A stretch of 64,000 nt of DNA, taken from the NCBI GenBank assembly GCA_950022655.1, contig OX465584.1, forward strand, positions 30,694,988-30,758,987, in the 5' to 3' direction. This document shows positions 1 to 12,840 of the stretch, piece by piece. The position numbers were made by a program, and so were the translations under genes. Below the pieces are notes generated by a model. That model had not been told where the DNA came from and made no database searches. It was given only the letters and a program-made list of their open reading frames with translations. Numbering within the stretch: the stretch's first letter is position 1; each line of letters starts with the position of its first letter. This DNA comes from Alentia gelatinosa (Eukaryota; Annelida; Polychaeta; Phyllodocida; Polynoidae).

Positions 1-3000
1 CCATATCACTGTTTTATGTTGTTTGTTCCTTATCTCTACTGGATCCCGACCGATATGCAGTATTATGAAACGAATGTATAGCGTTTATTATGGCTAAAAT
101 CGGAGATGTTATGATTAAATTGCAATTCTTACTTAAAAACATTCAACCCCTTTAGCTAACTCCATTCTTCTATAGTTAGAATGTACACAATAAGTGTTCT
201 AACTTGCATTATTTCTGTGTGACGATCCCGGGAAAGAGATCACGTGGATTCTAACAGAGCGTTAACCCCTGTCAGGTATGTCTGTATAAATCCCACTGAA
301 GTCAAGCCTTTAAGGTATACCATATCCCAAGACTATCTCACAACTGTTGAACGTTGGGCCCTAATACACTCAGACAATAGTACTTGACATATATAAGATA
401 ACTGGTACATCAGCTCTATAATGACCCAGTAAGTGTTCTCAAATCAAGTCATCATCTTCCGTACTTGTCACTTCTCAGTGTACCAGATTGAGTCCATATG
501 GTTACCGTGTATGAATCTGTAGCCAGTAGAAATTAAGTGAAAGTTCCATGCAAACTGAAAAGTTTTGAATACTTCATTGGGAGTCCTGCTTTTATCATTG
601 ATATACAAATAGGCCATCATTTTAATTAATAATTAAAAGTCTAGGTTCTCAGGCAATACAGTAGGCGACATTTTATCTTTGACCGAAATAATCTGAATTT
701 ATGTCAACACTGTGATATTGCTGTATATGTAACCGTGCTAAAACGGATGTAGATGACTCTGTACACAGATCTTTAAACAATTCATATAGGTAATAAAAAT
801 GAATTCAAATTCTAACGCTTGAGGCTACAGCAGTTTGTTTTCCCGTCCAAGCGTTGAACCAAAGCATTTCCTGTTCCGCTCTCCAATACATATAGTCTAC
901 ATATTCGCTCCTCCATAATCTGACCCTTGTTGATTTTGTTATGAAACCGTTAATATTCACCATGCATTAGTGCTACGTAAGACTTCTAAATAGGTACCTC
1001 GATTTAATCTATCTTACTTAGACTTTGAACATTGGACTGTAATTGAGGTAAACATTGAAAATATAGCTCAATGTCCATCTTCCTGTCTACGTAATGATAA
1101 CTAGGTGACAGAATCACACAAGTGTCAATCATATGTATGTTCTCTGAGCATTTAACAATGGTGTTGTCATCTTTAAATAGTTATTGCCCTAGATATCTTA
1201 GTAAGTATCATTAGAGATATATATCATTAATCCAAATAATGTATTGCGCAAACAGAAAGGTCTATTACTTCGTAGTTTCTGGAAAGTGACTGGATTGTAA
1301 AAAGTGGATATGGTGGCGCTATATCACATAATACCTTGTTTGTCTGGTCTCCTCAGCTGATAATAAAGTCCTTTTTCCCTAAAGAATATTATCGATTTAT
1401 AAGTATAATAAGCGCAATATTTACATGTTTTTTATGTGGAGTTTGGGAGCTGACGATAAAGCTAATTCCTGTTGCGCAGTAACGCTGTCTTCCATGAGTT
1501 ACGAGAGCCATATTTCTGCCAAATATCTTGTATTTGTGTCTTATTGATAACCTTCTAAATCCTAGCTACCTAGACATGTCATGATTTCAGTGATATTCTT
1601 AGGACAAGATATCCGACCAAAATGTAGAACCAGATAGGTGCTGCACACTTTCTGTACACATGGTCTACCAGGCACGGCAGGATATTATACTATAGTAAGC
1701 TCACAAATGATTGTCACTAGTATTTACACATGCATTTTCTATTTTCTCCCATTCATAAACGCTTATTCTTCCATACCATTGCTCCTAAGTAACTTCGCAT
1801 GCTAGACCATTATCTTATACTTGCCAGGCGCTGTTGTGTCAGGCAAATGACAAATTACCCCTGACTGCATATGATACAGTAGCAATTCATTATCAAAAGT
1901 AGGCGACGTGGGAAACTACAGACAACAGATCTGATGAATGAGGGTCAGAAGATATTGACAATGTCAATCAATTGTTGATCTGATACCTCTTTCTCACTGA
2001 GAAAATCGGTTGTGTTAGGTCTTTAACAAGCAATTGTCAGCATATCTAAAAACTTCATACGTATACGATAGAGGAGTATGGGAATCTGATATTTAAAACC
2101 TGGGCTACATTGTATCTATTCCATCCCTCCATATACAGATAAAAAAATACCTCTAGATAGTGAGGGGATAGTCGTTTGACCTCAGTGTGAGGTAACCCTG
2201 GCCCTTACAGTCACTGAACGATGGATCTATATTCTAAGAACGCGGTTGGTATTAACCCAGCAATGCTAAGGACACGGAATAGATAATGTAACTTGCCGTG
2301 GTTTGCTTTGCATTGTACAGTAGGCAAAGTTGTCGCCTTGATCACCTGGCGAATTCTGAAGAACGGATGAACACATAGCCTATAGTCCGTCCAAATTAGC
2401 AGTTACGCTCAGTAAGCACAACCCTAAGCGTTATAGTTCATCAATGAATACAGAGTTTGTCACATGGTCCCTGTACTGCGCCTCTAGAAATGCCACACAT
2501 TTATCGTTTACGAGCTGAAAGTAAGTAACAAATTCTGACCGCATATCACGTGACCCGCCAGAAACACAAGTCTCTACTTACAACTACAGCAAAGTGTCGT
2601 TTACAAACCAGACTAATTGAATCCAGGATATGATTTCTCTGGATATTGGACACAGTGTTTTGCACAAAACTCATAAAATAAGAATACTGACAGAATAACA
2701 AATATCAATGCGTAATAAGCTGAACAAATGAGATATTATTATCATTATTAACCGAAGTATCTAGCACTGTTTGGTAGCAAAATGAGGAAAGTAATGCTAT
2801 GATATCTTCTGAAAATTATCAAAATGCATCAGCATACTTTCTTCCTGACATTGGAGAAGGTCCCATCGCGCATTTACATTATAGAGACTTCATGATAAAA
2901 GAAGCTTTCATTTTAGTCGGTCAACATCAGATTATCCGATCGATAACCGATTGTATCTTTATAGTAAACATGCTTTATGCCCTGTGAAACACCGTCATAA

Positions 3001-4590
3001 AGTTAAATGATTCAGCTGAAAAGCCTGCAAAACGTACTAGAAGTACATTGTTTTATACATCTTCTTCAAGGACTAATCATAATGTCAGTAGTGCTGAACA
3101 CAAGTTTTCGGACATAGCCACGAATACCTTTAAGATATTGCAATGTGATATTTGCATGTAAGATTGCGGCATGCGTCGCAGATAAACATGTCGACTTGGC
3201 CACTTCTATAAACTTATTCCATCTTAGATTTAAGTAGATAATTGCTCTAATATCTACACTTCATCTGTTGATGTCCTTGTAGAGAACCCTTTTTAATCAA
3301 AACATTTAAACTATGCATTGTGTTGTTAATACCAAGCATACTTCTGTAGGTTTTTAGGTTCCTTTAAATGTCTAGATGGTCTGACATTACAAAGCGGTGT
3401 TATAAATGAACCCTCGACTAGTCTCAACTGACAAGCTCCAGGGTCCTCCTTCAGGTGATACTTCTAGTCACAAACAGACCTCTTCAGTTGAACGATAATA
3501 GAGGCATTATAGGAGCATGTGACAGAGTCACGTGTGCTCAGGACGGGCGTGTCTGCAGACAGCATAGCCCATACATTACAGTGGCCTCTTCAAGTGGAAA
3601 GCTCGTACAAATCTGCAAACACTTGTCGGCAATAGACACATTCCTTAACATATCTTTAAACATGTTTCAGCCGAGATGTCATACAAATTAGATAGTTCCC
3701 TTATTCGGAAAGTCGTTTACATTATCTCAACATCTATGGCAAACCGTTTAATTGCAGGAAGTAGCCTGTCGCCTAAAACAGATACGAAGGACTACATGTA
3801 TGGGAAACCAATTATGCCGTCAGTATGTGTGTTAGTGATCGTTAGTAAAGTAAAGTTATTGTCTGTGATAGGAATTCTAAGTGTGAATTGACTTGCCATA
3901 GAGGTTGGCGTTATATATAAATATTATCAACCTAACAAAAACCACCTAAACAGTAGCTCTATAACAAAAGATAATCTAGTTCATCATGGGAAACAGTGAT
4001 GAACATCAAGGCATGATCAGTGCACTGGATGTTAAGTGGACAGACGTGGCTATCACAACCCTGTTATTTTCCCCCATTTCTACGATTTCGAAGAGAAGTG
4101 AACAGCGGTAAAAAAAAACATACAAAAAGGTCTGGGATCCCTCCCTACACGTCCTCCTCTTTTCTCCGAAAATCAGCCATGGTTCTACACAAGTACATAT
4201 ATGACATTCCGGACCTGACCTTGGAGGTCCTACAGAAATCAATTAGACTGCAATAGAGTGAGAGGACGTGACATGTTTAGGGCGTGGCGTTTCCACAGAA
4301 ACCTCGTCAACCCCGCCTGTTTACAGCCACCATTGACCAGGAACCAACCCCTAAATGAAGTCATAAGGATTCTCTCGAACTAAATAAGATTCGACCTTAT
4401 CAGTAAATACCGAATATGTATACAAAAATACGGTTCACGCACATTTTGATGCATAAAGAGTAGATACTATGATTTAGAGTCGTCTATATGTAGCTTCATT
4501 TTCAGCGATAGAAAGGTATATCGATCACTGACAATGATCACTCCTTCACAGAACAATTCTCAAGAATTTAGGATGAGGTTCCTGATACTT
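1..4590. other. No gene seen
   Basis: AT-rich single-copy-looking sequence. Open frames are all under 80 codons, have no domain signal and often overlap on both strands. I see no repeats or splice-flanked coding blocks here. Confidence 0.6.
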
Positions 4591-4592
4591 AC

Positions 4593-4699
4593 CCCGCTGT
4601 CGTTGCGATGTGAGAGCCTACACGTGCAAGGACTCTGCTGTGACTGCTGTTGGTCCTACTCGGTGACGGTCGGAACAATAAGACAGAGAATTCCCCCAT
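4593..4699 (-). CDS. Candidate first coding exon, family unknown
   Basis: A minus-strand ATG at 4697-4699 opens 35 codons plus two bases that end exactly at an excellent donor (AGCGG|gtaagtatc). The product would begin MGEFSVLLFRPSPSRTNSS and continue HSRVLARVGSHIATTA. The block is more GC-rich than its neighbours. Any following exon on this strand would lie below 4.5 kb; none is visible down to position 1, so the gene would run off the window. Could be a chance frame. Confidence 0.25.
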
Positions 4700-5415
4700 A
4701 AATCGTTGGATATCTGAATTAAGCCGCAAGGAGGAGCTAGTATGTTAAATTCAAGTGCAAAACATGTGTTCTTAATATTTAAGCATTGCTTTCTTCATTA
4801 ATCTTATGGTTTCTGTTAACGAATAAGTATCAGAGAATTCGTGTTCAGACTTTTGTATGCAAATATCAGCAAAGTTGGTTTTTCATAAATCTACAAGCAC
4901 AAACAATATCATCATGTAACTGGATGTTGAATTTTACACATCTTAAATGCAAGCATTTTAGTGCCCAATGGCTAGATCCAGTGGACCATACCTATCAATT
5001 ATAATTGTTACTTTGACATAACATCAGTATTTTATCCATTCTGGGATGCTCAATTCTTTTAATTATTGTTATTTAAAATAAGAAGTATTCTATTGCGTAT
5101 TCAGTTTCATATTCTCAGCACAAATTGTTATAGTTCCTTGGAGACAAAAACAATCCAGCTCTAAAGAAACATTATTTCCAAAGTATGGCCAACATTTCTC
5201 TCGATTAAATAGACCTAAGTCATATCCAAATCCGTGGTCATATTTACCGCCTTGAGATGAATAGCATGTGAAGTAATATAGCCCTTATGATGAGAATTAC
5301 ACAGATAACATAAAATAAACAACCTTGAGAGTATGCTACATTCATAATTCCACCCAAATGGAAATGCAAAATGGAGATGGTCCGATGGTTACTTTCAAAG
5401 GGATAGCTGATCGCG

Positions 5416-5459
5416 TATTTATTCATTTATTTATTTATCTATTTATCTATTTATTTATT
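5416..5459. repeat. TTTA/TCTA simple repeat
   Basis: Runs of ttta and tcta tetramers. Confidence 0.9.
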
Positions 5460-5760
5460 GGTATGAGATGATACTGCGCAAAATTGTGTTTGATATTGTA
5501 TTCCACATGTTATCTACCGTTATCTCTGTGTATGTTGAATTCCCTGTGGTGTTTTATTTAAGTGTTTCGTCTATATATCCCGATCATATACACCCCTCAT
5601 GAATTAAAATCGACTATTTGTTTGAAAAGCGCATGTTAATATGTTACCTCGTCATATAACTACTCTCATGCATATTCCACTAAAAGACTGGGCCTGGGGC
5701 CTACTGGGAATGGGGATACCAAACCCTTACTAGAAATAAAAACAAATGTGGGATTATGAG

Positions 5761-5905
5761 AAAACGTGGTCACTGAGCCCGTACGAGTGGAGGTTCGAGG
5801 TCATTTGACGAAAAAATACGGCCCGACGCCGTAGGCGGGAGGGCCGTATTTTTTCGTCAAATGACCGAGAACGGACACCGTACGGGCTCAGTCACTACGT
5901 TTCCT
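5761..5905. mobile_element. Foldback element
   Basis: An inverted repeat of about 60 bp with a short loop (gacgccgtaggcggga, 5824-5839). The inner arms tcatttgacgaaaaaatacg and cgtattttttcgtcaaatga are exact, and the outer arms cactgagcccgtacg and cgtacgggctcagt match. The two outer ends aaaacgtggt and actacgtttc extend the symmetry. Likely a miniature foldback transposon. Confidence 0.7.
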
Positions 5906-6020
5906 TATTACTATACACCTCCAACTCGTTTAAATGCCGTCTTATTAACTTTCCTGGTCCCGGATTCAACCCCTCGTTACTGAACAATATCACTGCCATT
6001 TACTACGGCCCGTTAGCGGT

Positions 6021-6245
6021 AAAAACCCGGCAACGGTCGACGTGGAGCAACAGATGACGCCGTAACTTCACTCCCCGTACGAATTAAGCAATGTACGGTA
6101 TATATATAACCTATAATCGTACCAAATATGATGAAGATCGGTCACTTTAAACCGAAGATATCGGCGTTTGAATACGGCGTCTTTGACATTCACTGCACAC
6201 TGGGAGATGGGAGGGTGAAAACCCGGCAAGGGTCGACGTGAAGCG
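6021..6245. repeat. Direct repeats in a repeat-like block
   Basis: Two copies of aaaacccggcaacggtcgac (6021 on) and aaaacccggcaagggtcgac (6217 on) lie about 196 bp apart, in a block rich in ccgtacg and acggcgt words that differs in composition from its surroundings. Probably part of a decayed element together with the foldback just upstream. Confidence 0.4.
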
Positions 6246-6651
6246 GTCTATGAAATGTATGACACAGGACGACCTGGAACTCTGGTAGCCAACGTAATTA
6301 TGACGTCAACAACGCGGAGCGGCAGAATGGGAGGCGATCGGAATTGTTGTTATCGATTAATGTCATATGTTTCAGCTATTTAAACGGTATTAGGTGAAAC
6401 CTACACGTTATTTACTTCGATATTAGACAATACGAACTTCCATTTGTTACAGGTAAGGCTTAGCATGTCTCTCAAGTTATGAATGGGAGAGAACCGCCAT
6501 TTTCTTTGTTTGTTTTTGACATAGTCACTGCTCTTGCTATATCGCGATAATGTACGTTAGTACGACGTAGTGTATGTAGCAGCGGGACGTACGTTTTGCA
6601 ATGCTTAAGCCTATGGGAATCCATACGTCCTACTACTCGGCGGGCCCGAAC

Positions 6652-6750
6652 GTTATTTATCCTACCCCTAATAAAAAACGCCATAGGTTTAACATTGCCT
6701 CAATGTATTTGACATAGTTTTGGATAAAGTGTTATTTATGCACCGAGGTG
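6652..6750 (-). mobile_element. MITE family A, truncated copy
   Basis: The sequence ttatcctacccctaataaaa, then cgccataggtttaacat and a degenerate ataaagtgttatttatgc, matches one end of the full copies at 11228-11503 and 23697-23980. The hairpin half is missing. Confidence 0.65.
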
Positions 6751-6869
6751 AATAAAAAATCGGACCAATCAGAGACGAGATAATGAAAGTAGATCCGGCA
6801 GCATTGATAACTACTAACATGAATAATTACAAATATTCTCTGTATATCGGTGAGATGGGGTAGGATAAA

Positions 6870-7025
6870 TATGAAACTGAACTCAAGTTAGCCTTGTCAA
6901 TGTTTATACCACTCTGGTCAGGTCTGCTACTCACTAAACTCGGCTAATGCATCGTGTAGTAATACACAACCTGCCCATCGTGGCATAAACATTGACAAGG
7001 TTAACTCTCGTTTGGTTTCTACTCA
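6870..7025. mobile_element. Inverted-repeat element
   Basis: gttagccttgtcaatgttta (6887) and its near-perfect inverse taaacattgacaaggttaac (7005 end) flank about 70 bp. The symmetry extends weakly outward. A taggataaa word just outside resembles MITE family A. Confidence 0.5.
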
Positions 7026-7050
7026 TTATACGATATGCCTAGCAGCGGTT

Positions 7051-7141
7051 AGTAACCCATAGACGTTCGCCTATAGGTGTATAGTAATATGAAAAAAAAC
7101 CCAGTTAAAAGGGTTGGGATATATTCAGTCTATGGGTTATT
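7051..7141. mobile_element. Short inverted-repeat element
   Basis: agtaacccatagac at 7051-7064 and gtctatgggttatt at 7128-7141 form a 14-bp inverted repeat around an internal hairpin (aacccagttaaaagggtt). MITE-like. Confidence 0.5.
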
Positions 7142-7851
7142 TTCTGTAGCTCACTTACACCCAGTCAACTTACCATTTCTACAACTGCCTTTCCAGGATG
7201 CAAATATATCAAGCACCAGTGGGTCAATCATGTACTTCGGTTTCTTGTGATCATGGTCAGTTGAACATGCCTCAAAGACACAGAGACCCTGGCCCTCTGC
7301 ACCTATCCCGATGTCACAGAGTTGGCATGCAGATAGTCAGGGGATAGTTTTTGCAGCGTGCTGAAAGTCTATATAGGCTCTCCCCACGCTCAATAAATAC
7401 CACCCGAAAAGAAAGTTTAGGGGAATTGATAGAAAGCGAAACTGGTATGATTTTTTGAGTTTGTTTTTTTATTCTATTTTCCGATCATTACATTTTATAT
7501 AGTGGGCTAATTGGCTCATCAAAGGCCAGCCGTACTTGGTCATGGGTTGCTTATGGAGTCCCTAGGCACCTGTTGGAGGGCTGTCTTCAGCTTGAAGCTG
7601 TTGCCGGTAGGTGGGGCGAAGGCCGGTAGAGGATGGTGATTTGAGGTAGATAACTATACAATATTGACTAGGTTCTTTTATACGAGTAGCTGTATTCTCT
7701 GTGTAGATGAAGCGTAGTTATATCCGTGCGATAGCGAGGATATTGCGTATAGGTTGGTAAAGGTGGGTGGGAATAATGTTTGATGAGTGTTGAGTGTTTG
7801 GCGGAGGGCAGTGTACAGTCTCCCTCTGGAGACCAGTCCTCATCTGACAAG

Positions 7852-8110
7852 TGGTGTGACCCACAGTGGTGTGACCCACAGTGGTGTGACCCACAGTGGT
7901 GTGACCCACAGTGGTGTGACCCACAGTGGTGTGACCCACAGTGGTGTGACCCACAGTGGTGTGACCCACAGTGGTGTGACCCACAGTGGTGTGACCCACA
8001 GGGGTGTGACCCACAGGGATGTGACCACAGGGGTGCGGACCACAGTGGTGCGACCCACAGGGGTGTGACCACAGGGGTGTGACCACAGGGGTGTGACCAC
8101 AGGGGTGTGA
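7852..8110. repeat. 15-bp minisatellite
   Basis: About a dozen exact tandem copies of tggtgtgacccacag, passing into degenerate 11-15-bp units (tgtgaccacaggg) toward 8110. The long open frames over it on both strands follow from a unit length divisible by three, not from coding. Confidence 0.9.
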
Positions 8111-8342
8111 CTACGGAGCCCTTGAGGAGGAGCCCTTGGGAAGCGGGCGTGGGACGTTGGGAGGGTGGAGTGACACATTGATTGGGCTGTTTTTCACCTG
8201 GGTTGACAGAACGTGGTGTGTGCACAGGTGTGTGAGTAGCTCTACTCCGGCCCGTCGGGGTTTAATGGGCGAGCTGCTCCTTGGCCAGGTGAATCTACAC
8301 TCGGGGCAGCTGCTACTTTTTCACACGATCTACTCCTTTATA

Positions 8343-8471
8343 TTGTATTATTACATACCAAATATAGATAAGTGTTTTCGACCGGATCTGCTTGGAGCTT
8401 TACCCCCACATAGAGACAGAGTTTACCAGACTGATGCTTGAAGACTGAAATATTATGAGGGTGAGATTCTC
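8343..8471 (-). mobile_element. SINE-like dispersed repeat, copy 1
   Basis: Its reverse complement contains ctctgtctctatgtgggggt and ctccaagcagatccgg, shared with copies at 13303-13437 and 24113-24212. The outer agaatctca block is shared with copy 2. Confidence 0.6.
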
Positions 8472-8961
8472 ATAAAGAGAATAACTCAAACCCGCAACTA
8501 TGTTTTCATATCCATAATCAGATGTACCATTTTTCTGATAATGCTCTTCTACCATGCTGAAAACTAATTTTAGTACAGCATAGTCATTTTCAACAAAACA
8601 TAATGAACATAAAGCAAGGCTTCATTTTCAATTTGTTCAGCTATGAATTCTTCCTTTTAGATATTTCTGTTTTAGAACCTACACAGCACAGAATCACCTG
8701 ATTTGAGGCACATACCACAGACACCGTATGTGATTCAACCAGACCAACTTCTTAGTCGGAAATGAGTGGAGATAGAGGCGGCGGTCAATCTAAGCCTGGC
8801 TAACATATTAGACAGTAGTACCTTCACTACTCACCAGGGACCCGTTTCACTAGTATGGGGAGTAAACGGGAATAGCCACCACACTAGCGAGAGCAATCAG
8901 TGGCACTAACAGTGGGAGTTATAAAGTCTCGTTTCAGAAGTGGTGCCGCTGTTGAGATCCT

Positions 8962-9059
8962 GGGAGCTGTTTCAAAAGTCGGGAGGGTGCTAAACGAGAC
9001 CTCATACTCACCGCGACGTGCCGCTGGCGAGACTTCACTCGACTTTTGAAACAGCTCCC
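8962..9059. mobile_element. Inverted-repeat element with perfect 20-bp arms
   Basis: gggagctgtttcaaaagtcg (8962-8981) and its exact inverse (9040-9059) flank 58 bp containing ccgcgacgtgccgctggcga. A word caytaacagygagagc and ggtgccgct just outside recurs at 9500-9670, suggesting a larger decayed family. Confidence 0.6.
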
Positions 9060-9069
9060 TGGTGCCGTT

Positions 9070-10610
9070 CGCTATGCCAGCATAACAAACGAGACATTTA
9101 ATAAATCTATGTGTAATGAATAACTAAATAATTCCAAATTATTGCCCGTGTTTTCCCCCACATTTCAGTTTTATTTGACGTTTCCATATGCATTTTCAGC
9201 TGCGTTAAAGAGCCTGCCACTGTAGCTCTCGCTTGTAAGACATGGATGTGATAGCCCAGGGTCGAGCGGCACAGTGCCATACCGACCGAGTAGTGCAGTG
9301 ACTAGTTCTTGGTTCAAATATCATAATAGTTCTCACAAAGTAGTGGATCACTAGAGAATTATCAAAATCCCTATATGGTCAATACATACATATGGAATTC
9401 TTCAGAGCATGTTTTTCTTTACTTAAACATGTTATAATATCAGATAAAATGTGATTTGAAATTGTTGTTATGATCAGTGCAAGAGGGTTGACCCTCTCAT
9501 GAACAGTAACAGTCATGTGGCACTAACAGCAAGAGCACACTTTCTATTGAAACGGGTACTACCGCTGTTGGTGCCGCTTTGCTCCGAGGTGCCGCTCGCT
9601 GTTGCCATGCTCTACTATTGCAAGACGAAATGCCGCTATTTGGTTAGTGAGAGCAACTACGAGAGTTTTTTCAAATATTAAAATAGGTCCCAGGTTCAAA
9701 TAGCTAACTGCGAAGCTGTTGGTTCTGAACGGACGATCTAACATATTTGGCGGGTGATTATATTTGGTGGGTGGGGAACCAGTATACGACACCAGTATAC
9801 GACACAGACACTTGCAGGCTCACACGGCAGCAACAATGTTGCTGTTGAGCGCGGGAAACGCTAATATACATCACCTAGAGGTTAGAATAGTCACATATAG
9901 TCAGTACTAGTGTCTACATGATTTGCTTAGCATAAACACTATTATATTTGTAATAGCGTAATATTCAAATTACTCAACTCGTATATAATTTTCTATATCA
10001 CTATGTTAGTACTTGTGCGAATTTGCTCATGTTCAGTCTGTATGATGCATTAATGGAAGACCGCCCACCTGCGGCGAATTATTTGCGATAATAAGAAAAA
10101 AGGCCTGGTAAAATGATCATTTGTCCAGTATCCGACCCTACCATATCCCCTGCCCAACTACTCTCTTGGTTCCTAAAATTAGAATTTTTTGTTTATAGTC
10201 ATTTTGATGACCAAGGATTCACTATGTCAATCCTTTCATTAAATGATACATACTTAGTTATGGATACTGTAATCTTCTACTTGAAAAGGAAACTATTAGA
10301 TGATTATGATGACTAAATGTGGTACAAAATGTATTTACATTTTTAAAACTGATGGGACAGACCTAACTGTATTGTATTTAGACTGCTAAATATGATGGGA
10401 CAGACTCTGTATACAAACAGACTTGGCCCATACCTGACAAAACATCCAGTGAAGCATGTTTCGTTATTAGGAGCGCATTAATATATACTTGAGTTGGATA
10501 CAGGTGGTGCCCTTTGATGCAGAGGAGGGGAGGGGGGAGTGGTTGCAGTCTCTTTCTAGACTAGCGTGTAGTTAAAAATAGTCCTTCTGGTGTTATTGTA
10601 ACATCCCTCT
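9070..10610. other. No gene seen
   Basis: AT-rich, with a ggtgccgct-rich repeat-like block at 9500-9670 and a doubled ccagtatacgaca at 9780-9805. The frame at 10113-10316 lacks recognisable content. Confidence 0.5.
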
Positions 10611-10858
10611 TCCTTAAATTGTGAAAGGGATCAAATGAGTTGGCAGTCTTAGGGAGTATGTTTGATCTCTTACAGAGTCCGCAGAACAAAAACAGAGCCG
10701 CTGCCCATATAGCTGCATGGTGCAGAGTAGAGACATCAAGTTTCTGCAGTAGCTTTAAAAGAAGCAGGGAATCACTTAGTTCCTTCTGGCATCCCCCATC
10801 ATCCTCCTCATGAAGGAGCTTTCACCATAGATCACACGGGAGGCCACACTGAGCCTCC

Positions 10859-11064
10859 CTACAAGTGACTCTTGTGACTCCTTTGATACTGCCCTCTTAA
10901 GGGCATTGTGGTTACACCTGGCTCAAACTCCCATTGAAGCCCTTCTGGGGGTAGGTCTTCCTCATGAATATGGACATTGCAGTAAGCACATGATAAATCT
11001 ATCTTAGCAATATAGTCACCTCTCTTCATGAAAGTTTTGGTATCATTTGATCCTAGTTCTACAT
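10859..11064 (-). pseudogene. Relic of a DIRS-like reverse transcriptase
   Basis: The minus-strand frame reads TFMKRGDYIAKIDLSCAYCN followed by VHIHEEDLPPEGLQWEFEPG. This resembles the palm segment of tyrosine-recombinase (DIRS-type) retroelement reverse transcriptases, in which a Lys-x-Asp-Leu-x-x-Ala-Tyr motif is followed by x-Ile-His and then a Phe/Trp-rich stretch. Only about 60 residues remain and the frame stops shortly after; the catalytic YxDD box is not seen. A decayed insertion, not a host gene. Confidence 0.5.
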
Positions 11065-11227
11065 AAAGGCAACCCAGAAGCAACCCATCTGACATAACAA
11101 CCATCAACCAACAATTCAATCTTCCCTTTTCGCCCTTAATTGAATATGGGAATTTAAAAAAACCCATAGAAACCTACTGAGTGTTGGTCAGCGCAATCCC
11201 ACAGTGCATCTGAAAAAATAGTATCAA

Positions 11228-11503
11228 GAGACATCACGAGTTTGAGTCACAGTTTATTTATGCCACGCATTTTGTTGGCTCCATAATTTCACGAGTCGAA
11301 GATGAGTGACATTACGGAGCCAACAAAATGAGTGGCCTAAATAAGCTCAAACTCAAACGAGTGGCGTCTAGTTTTATCCTACCCCGTTTCCACATTTTTC
11401 CAGCATTAGAAAGTAGTGGCATAAACAACACTTTATGTCACACCCGTGAAATAAACAAATCCCATGTTAAGCCTATGGCGTTTTTTATTAGGGGTAGGAT
11501 AAC
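11228..11503 (+). mobile_element. MITE family A, full copy
   Basis: A block of about 276 bp with a long internal hairpin: tttatttatgccacgcattttg and ttggctccataatttcacgag pair with the sequence ending caaaatgagtggc. It ends cgttttttattaggggtagg. The same sequence in inverse orientation is at 23697-23980, a truncated copy at 6652. Confidence 0.75.
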
Positions 11504-11602
11504 AGTTAGTTCAACATGGGTTCACATCAGGCAATGCTTCTTGGGTATTTTGATGTTTCCTTACTCAGTGCTGCCCCCTAACACCAGGAAGAGTTGGTTC
11601 CC

Positions 11603-11878
11603 CTGAAAGCCAGTTTCCATTGGCCGACGAAAACGGCAATGATTTATTGGCCAACGACTGCAGTTGGTGTCTAAAATTCGGTGAGGGTGCAGTGTATTCC
11701 ATGCTTCTGCTGCATTTGACTGGTCCATACCAACTGAAGTCGTTCAGTGGTGGCATTATTGTATAATCTATGCGCAATTAATCAGTGAGCGCTGCTTTCC
11801 TGTTTCCATTCACCAATTTTGCATCGTTGGTTCTCGGTGGCGAAGAGTTGGCCAATAGAAACGGGCTTTATGAAATAC
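11603..11878. mobile_element. Inverted-repeat (MITE-like) element
   Basis: aagccagtttccattggccg near 11608 is matched, inverted, by ttggccaatagaaacgggct near 11848-11867. The interior has no coding signal. Confidence 0.4.
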
Positions 11879-12005
11879 TGCGTAGCGTGCGAGACAAATT
11901 CGCGGACTACATTCTATATTATACTGAGATACAGAGAGACCAGAAATGCTTTTTTGGGAGGAAGAATAAGAATATCAGGCTGCATTATGGGCCCATTGCG
12001 TTTTT

Positions 12006-12029
12006 ACTTGGGGAGGGGGGGGGGGGGGG
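12006..12029. repeat. G-tract
   Basis: A run of about 20 G with one A; similar G- or C-runs lie at 18524-18539, 35815-35827 and 38189-38207. Confidence 0.9.
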
Positions 12030-12664
12030 TGCTATATTAATGATTTCATACGCTAGGAAATTACAGCCTTGTTTTAATATGAAAACTAAGTACTTCATCA
12101 CTGCCCTGTGCGATTCCGAGTGTGTGTGAAATTCAGATGTCAAGCAACATGTTACACCAGGAAAATTTGGTTGCTGTAACAATAACACTGTATTTTCAAC
12201 CATTTGCAAATCTGTTAAAGTAGATTGAGAGCGTATTTTCAAAGCTGTGGAGAGATTATGTGGAGAGACTACGTTATATGTCAAGTACATGGACGATATA
12301 ATCACCCCTGGTTGTCACGATTAGGCTGCTAAGACCAGTCGTATAAACAGTCTGAGGCCTGAATGTGTATAGCCGACTCTGGTACTAGAATCCTGCCACA
12401 ACTGCCGCAACTGTCTAAACTTTTATTCTGCGCTCATGGGTTACCACTGCGGATGAGGCCCGGTCCATGTTGACGGCCTCTATTACTGTATATATATATA
12501 TATGCGGGCGAGCAGTCAACGCGGATCCCAGGAAAGCTCCCGGCCTCATCGGCTGGTCAGCCGAAAATCTAATGAATCAGTTTTCTCTAGCCGACAAAAA
12601 TTACAGCTGACTCTCTATGGAATCCAACAATTATGCAAATCAGGTTGGGCCAACGCTTAAGAAA

Positions 12665-12840
12665 TAACAATCTGTTGGCCAGAATGTTTGGTGGATTAGC
12701 AAAATAATGGTATTTAGACCCGATAAGCAGTCGCCGACTGCCAACAGGGGTTTTGGAGACAAGGCAGTGGGCTGGCGGTCGGCGACAAATGTCGTGGCTG
12801 GTTTATTTGCTGATCCACCAAACAGATTATTGCCGGCGAC
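12665..12840. mobile_element. Inverted-repeat element
   Basis: tgtttggtggattagcaaaa (12685) and the inverse ttgctgatccaccaaaca (ending 12824) flank about 97 bp with a small internal palindrome gcagtcgccgactgc. Overlapping open frames are side effects. Confidence 0.45.

Noticed and set aside
7668..8225. 185-codon frame over the minisatellite
   Set aside because: Arises from a repeat unit divisible by three; composition and both-strand openness argue against coding.
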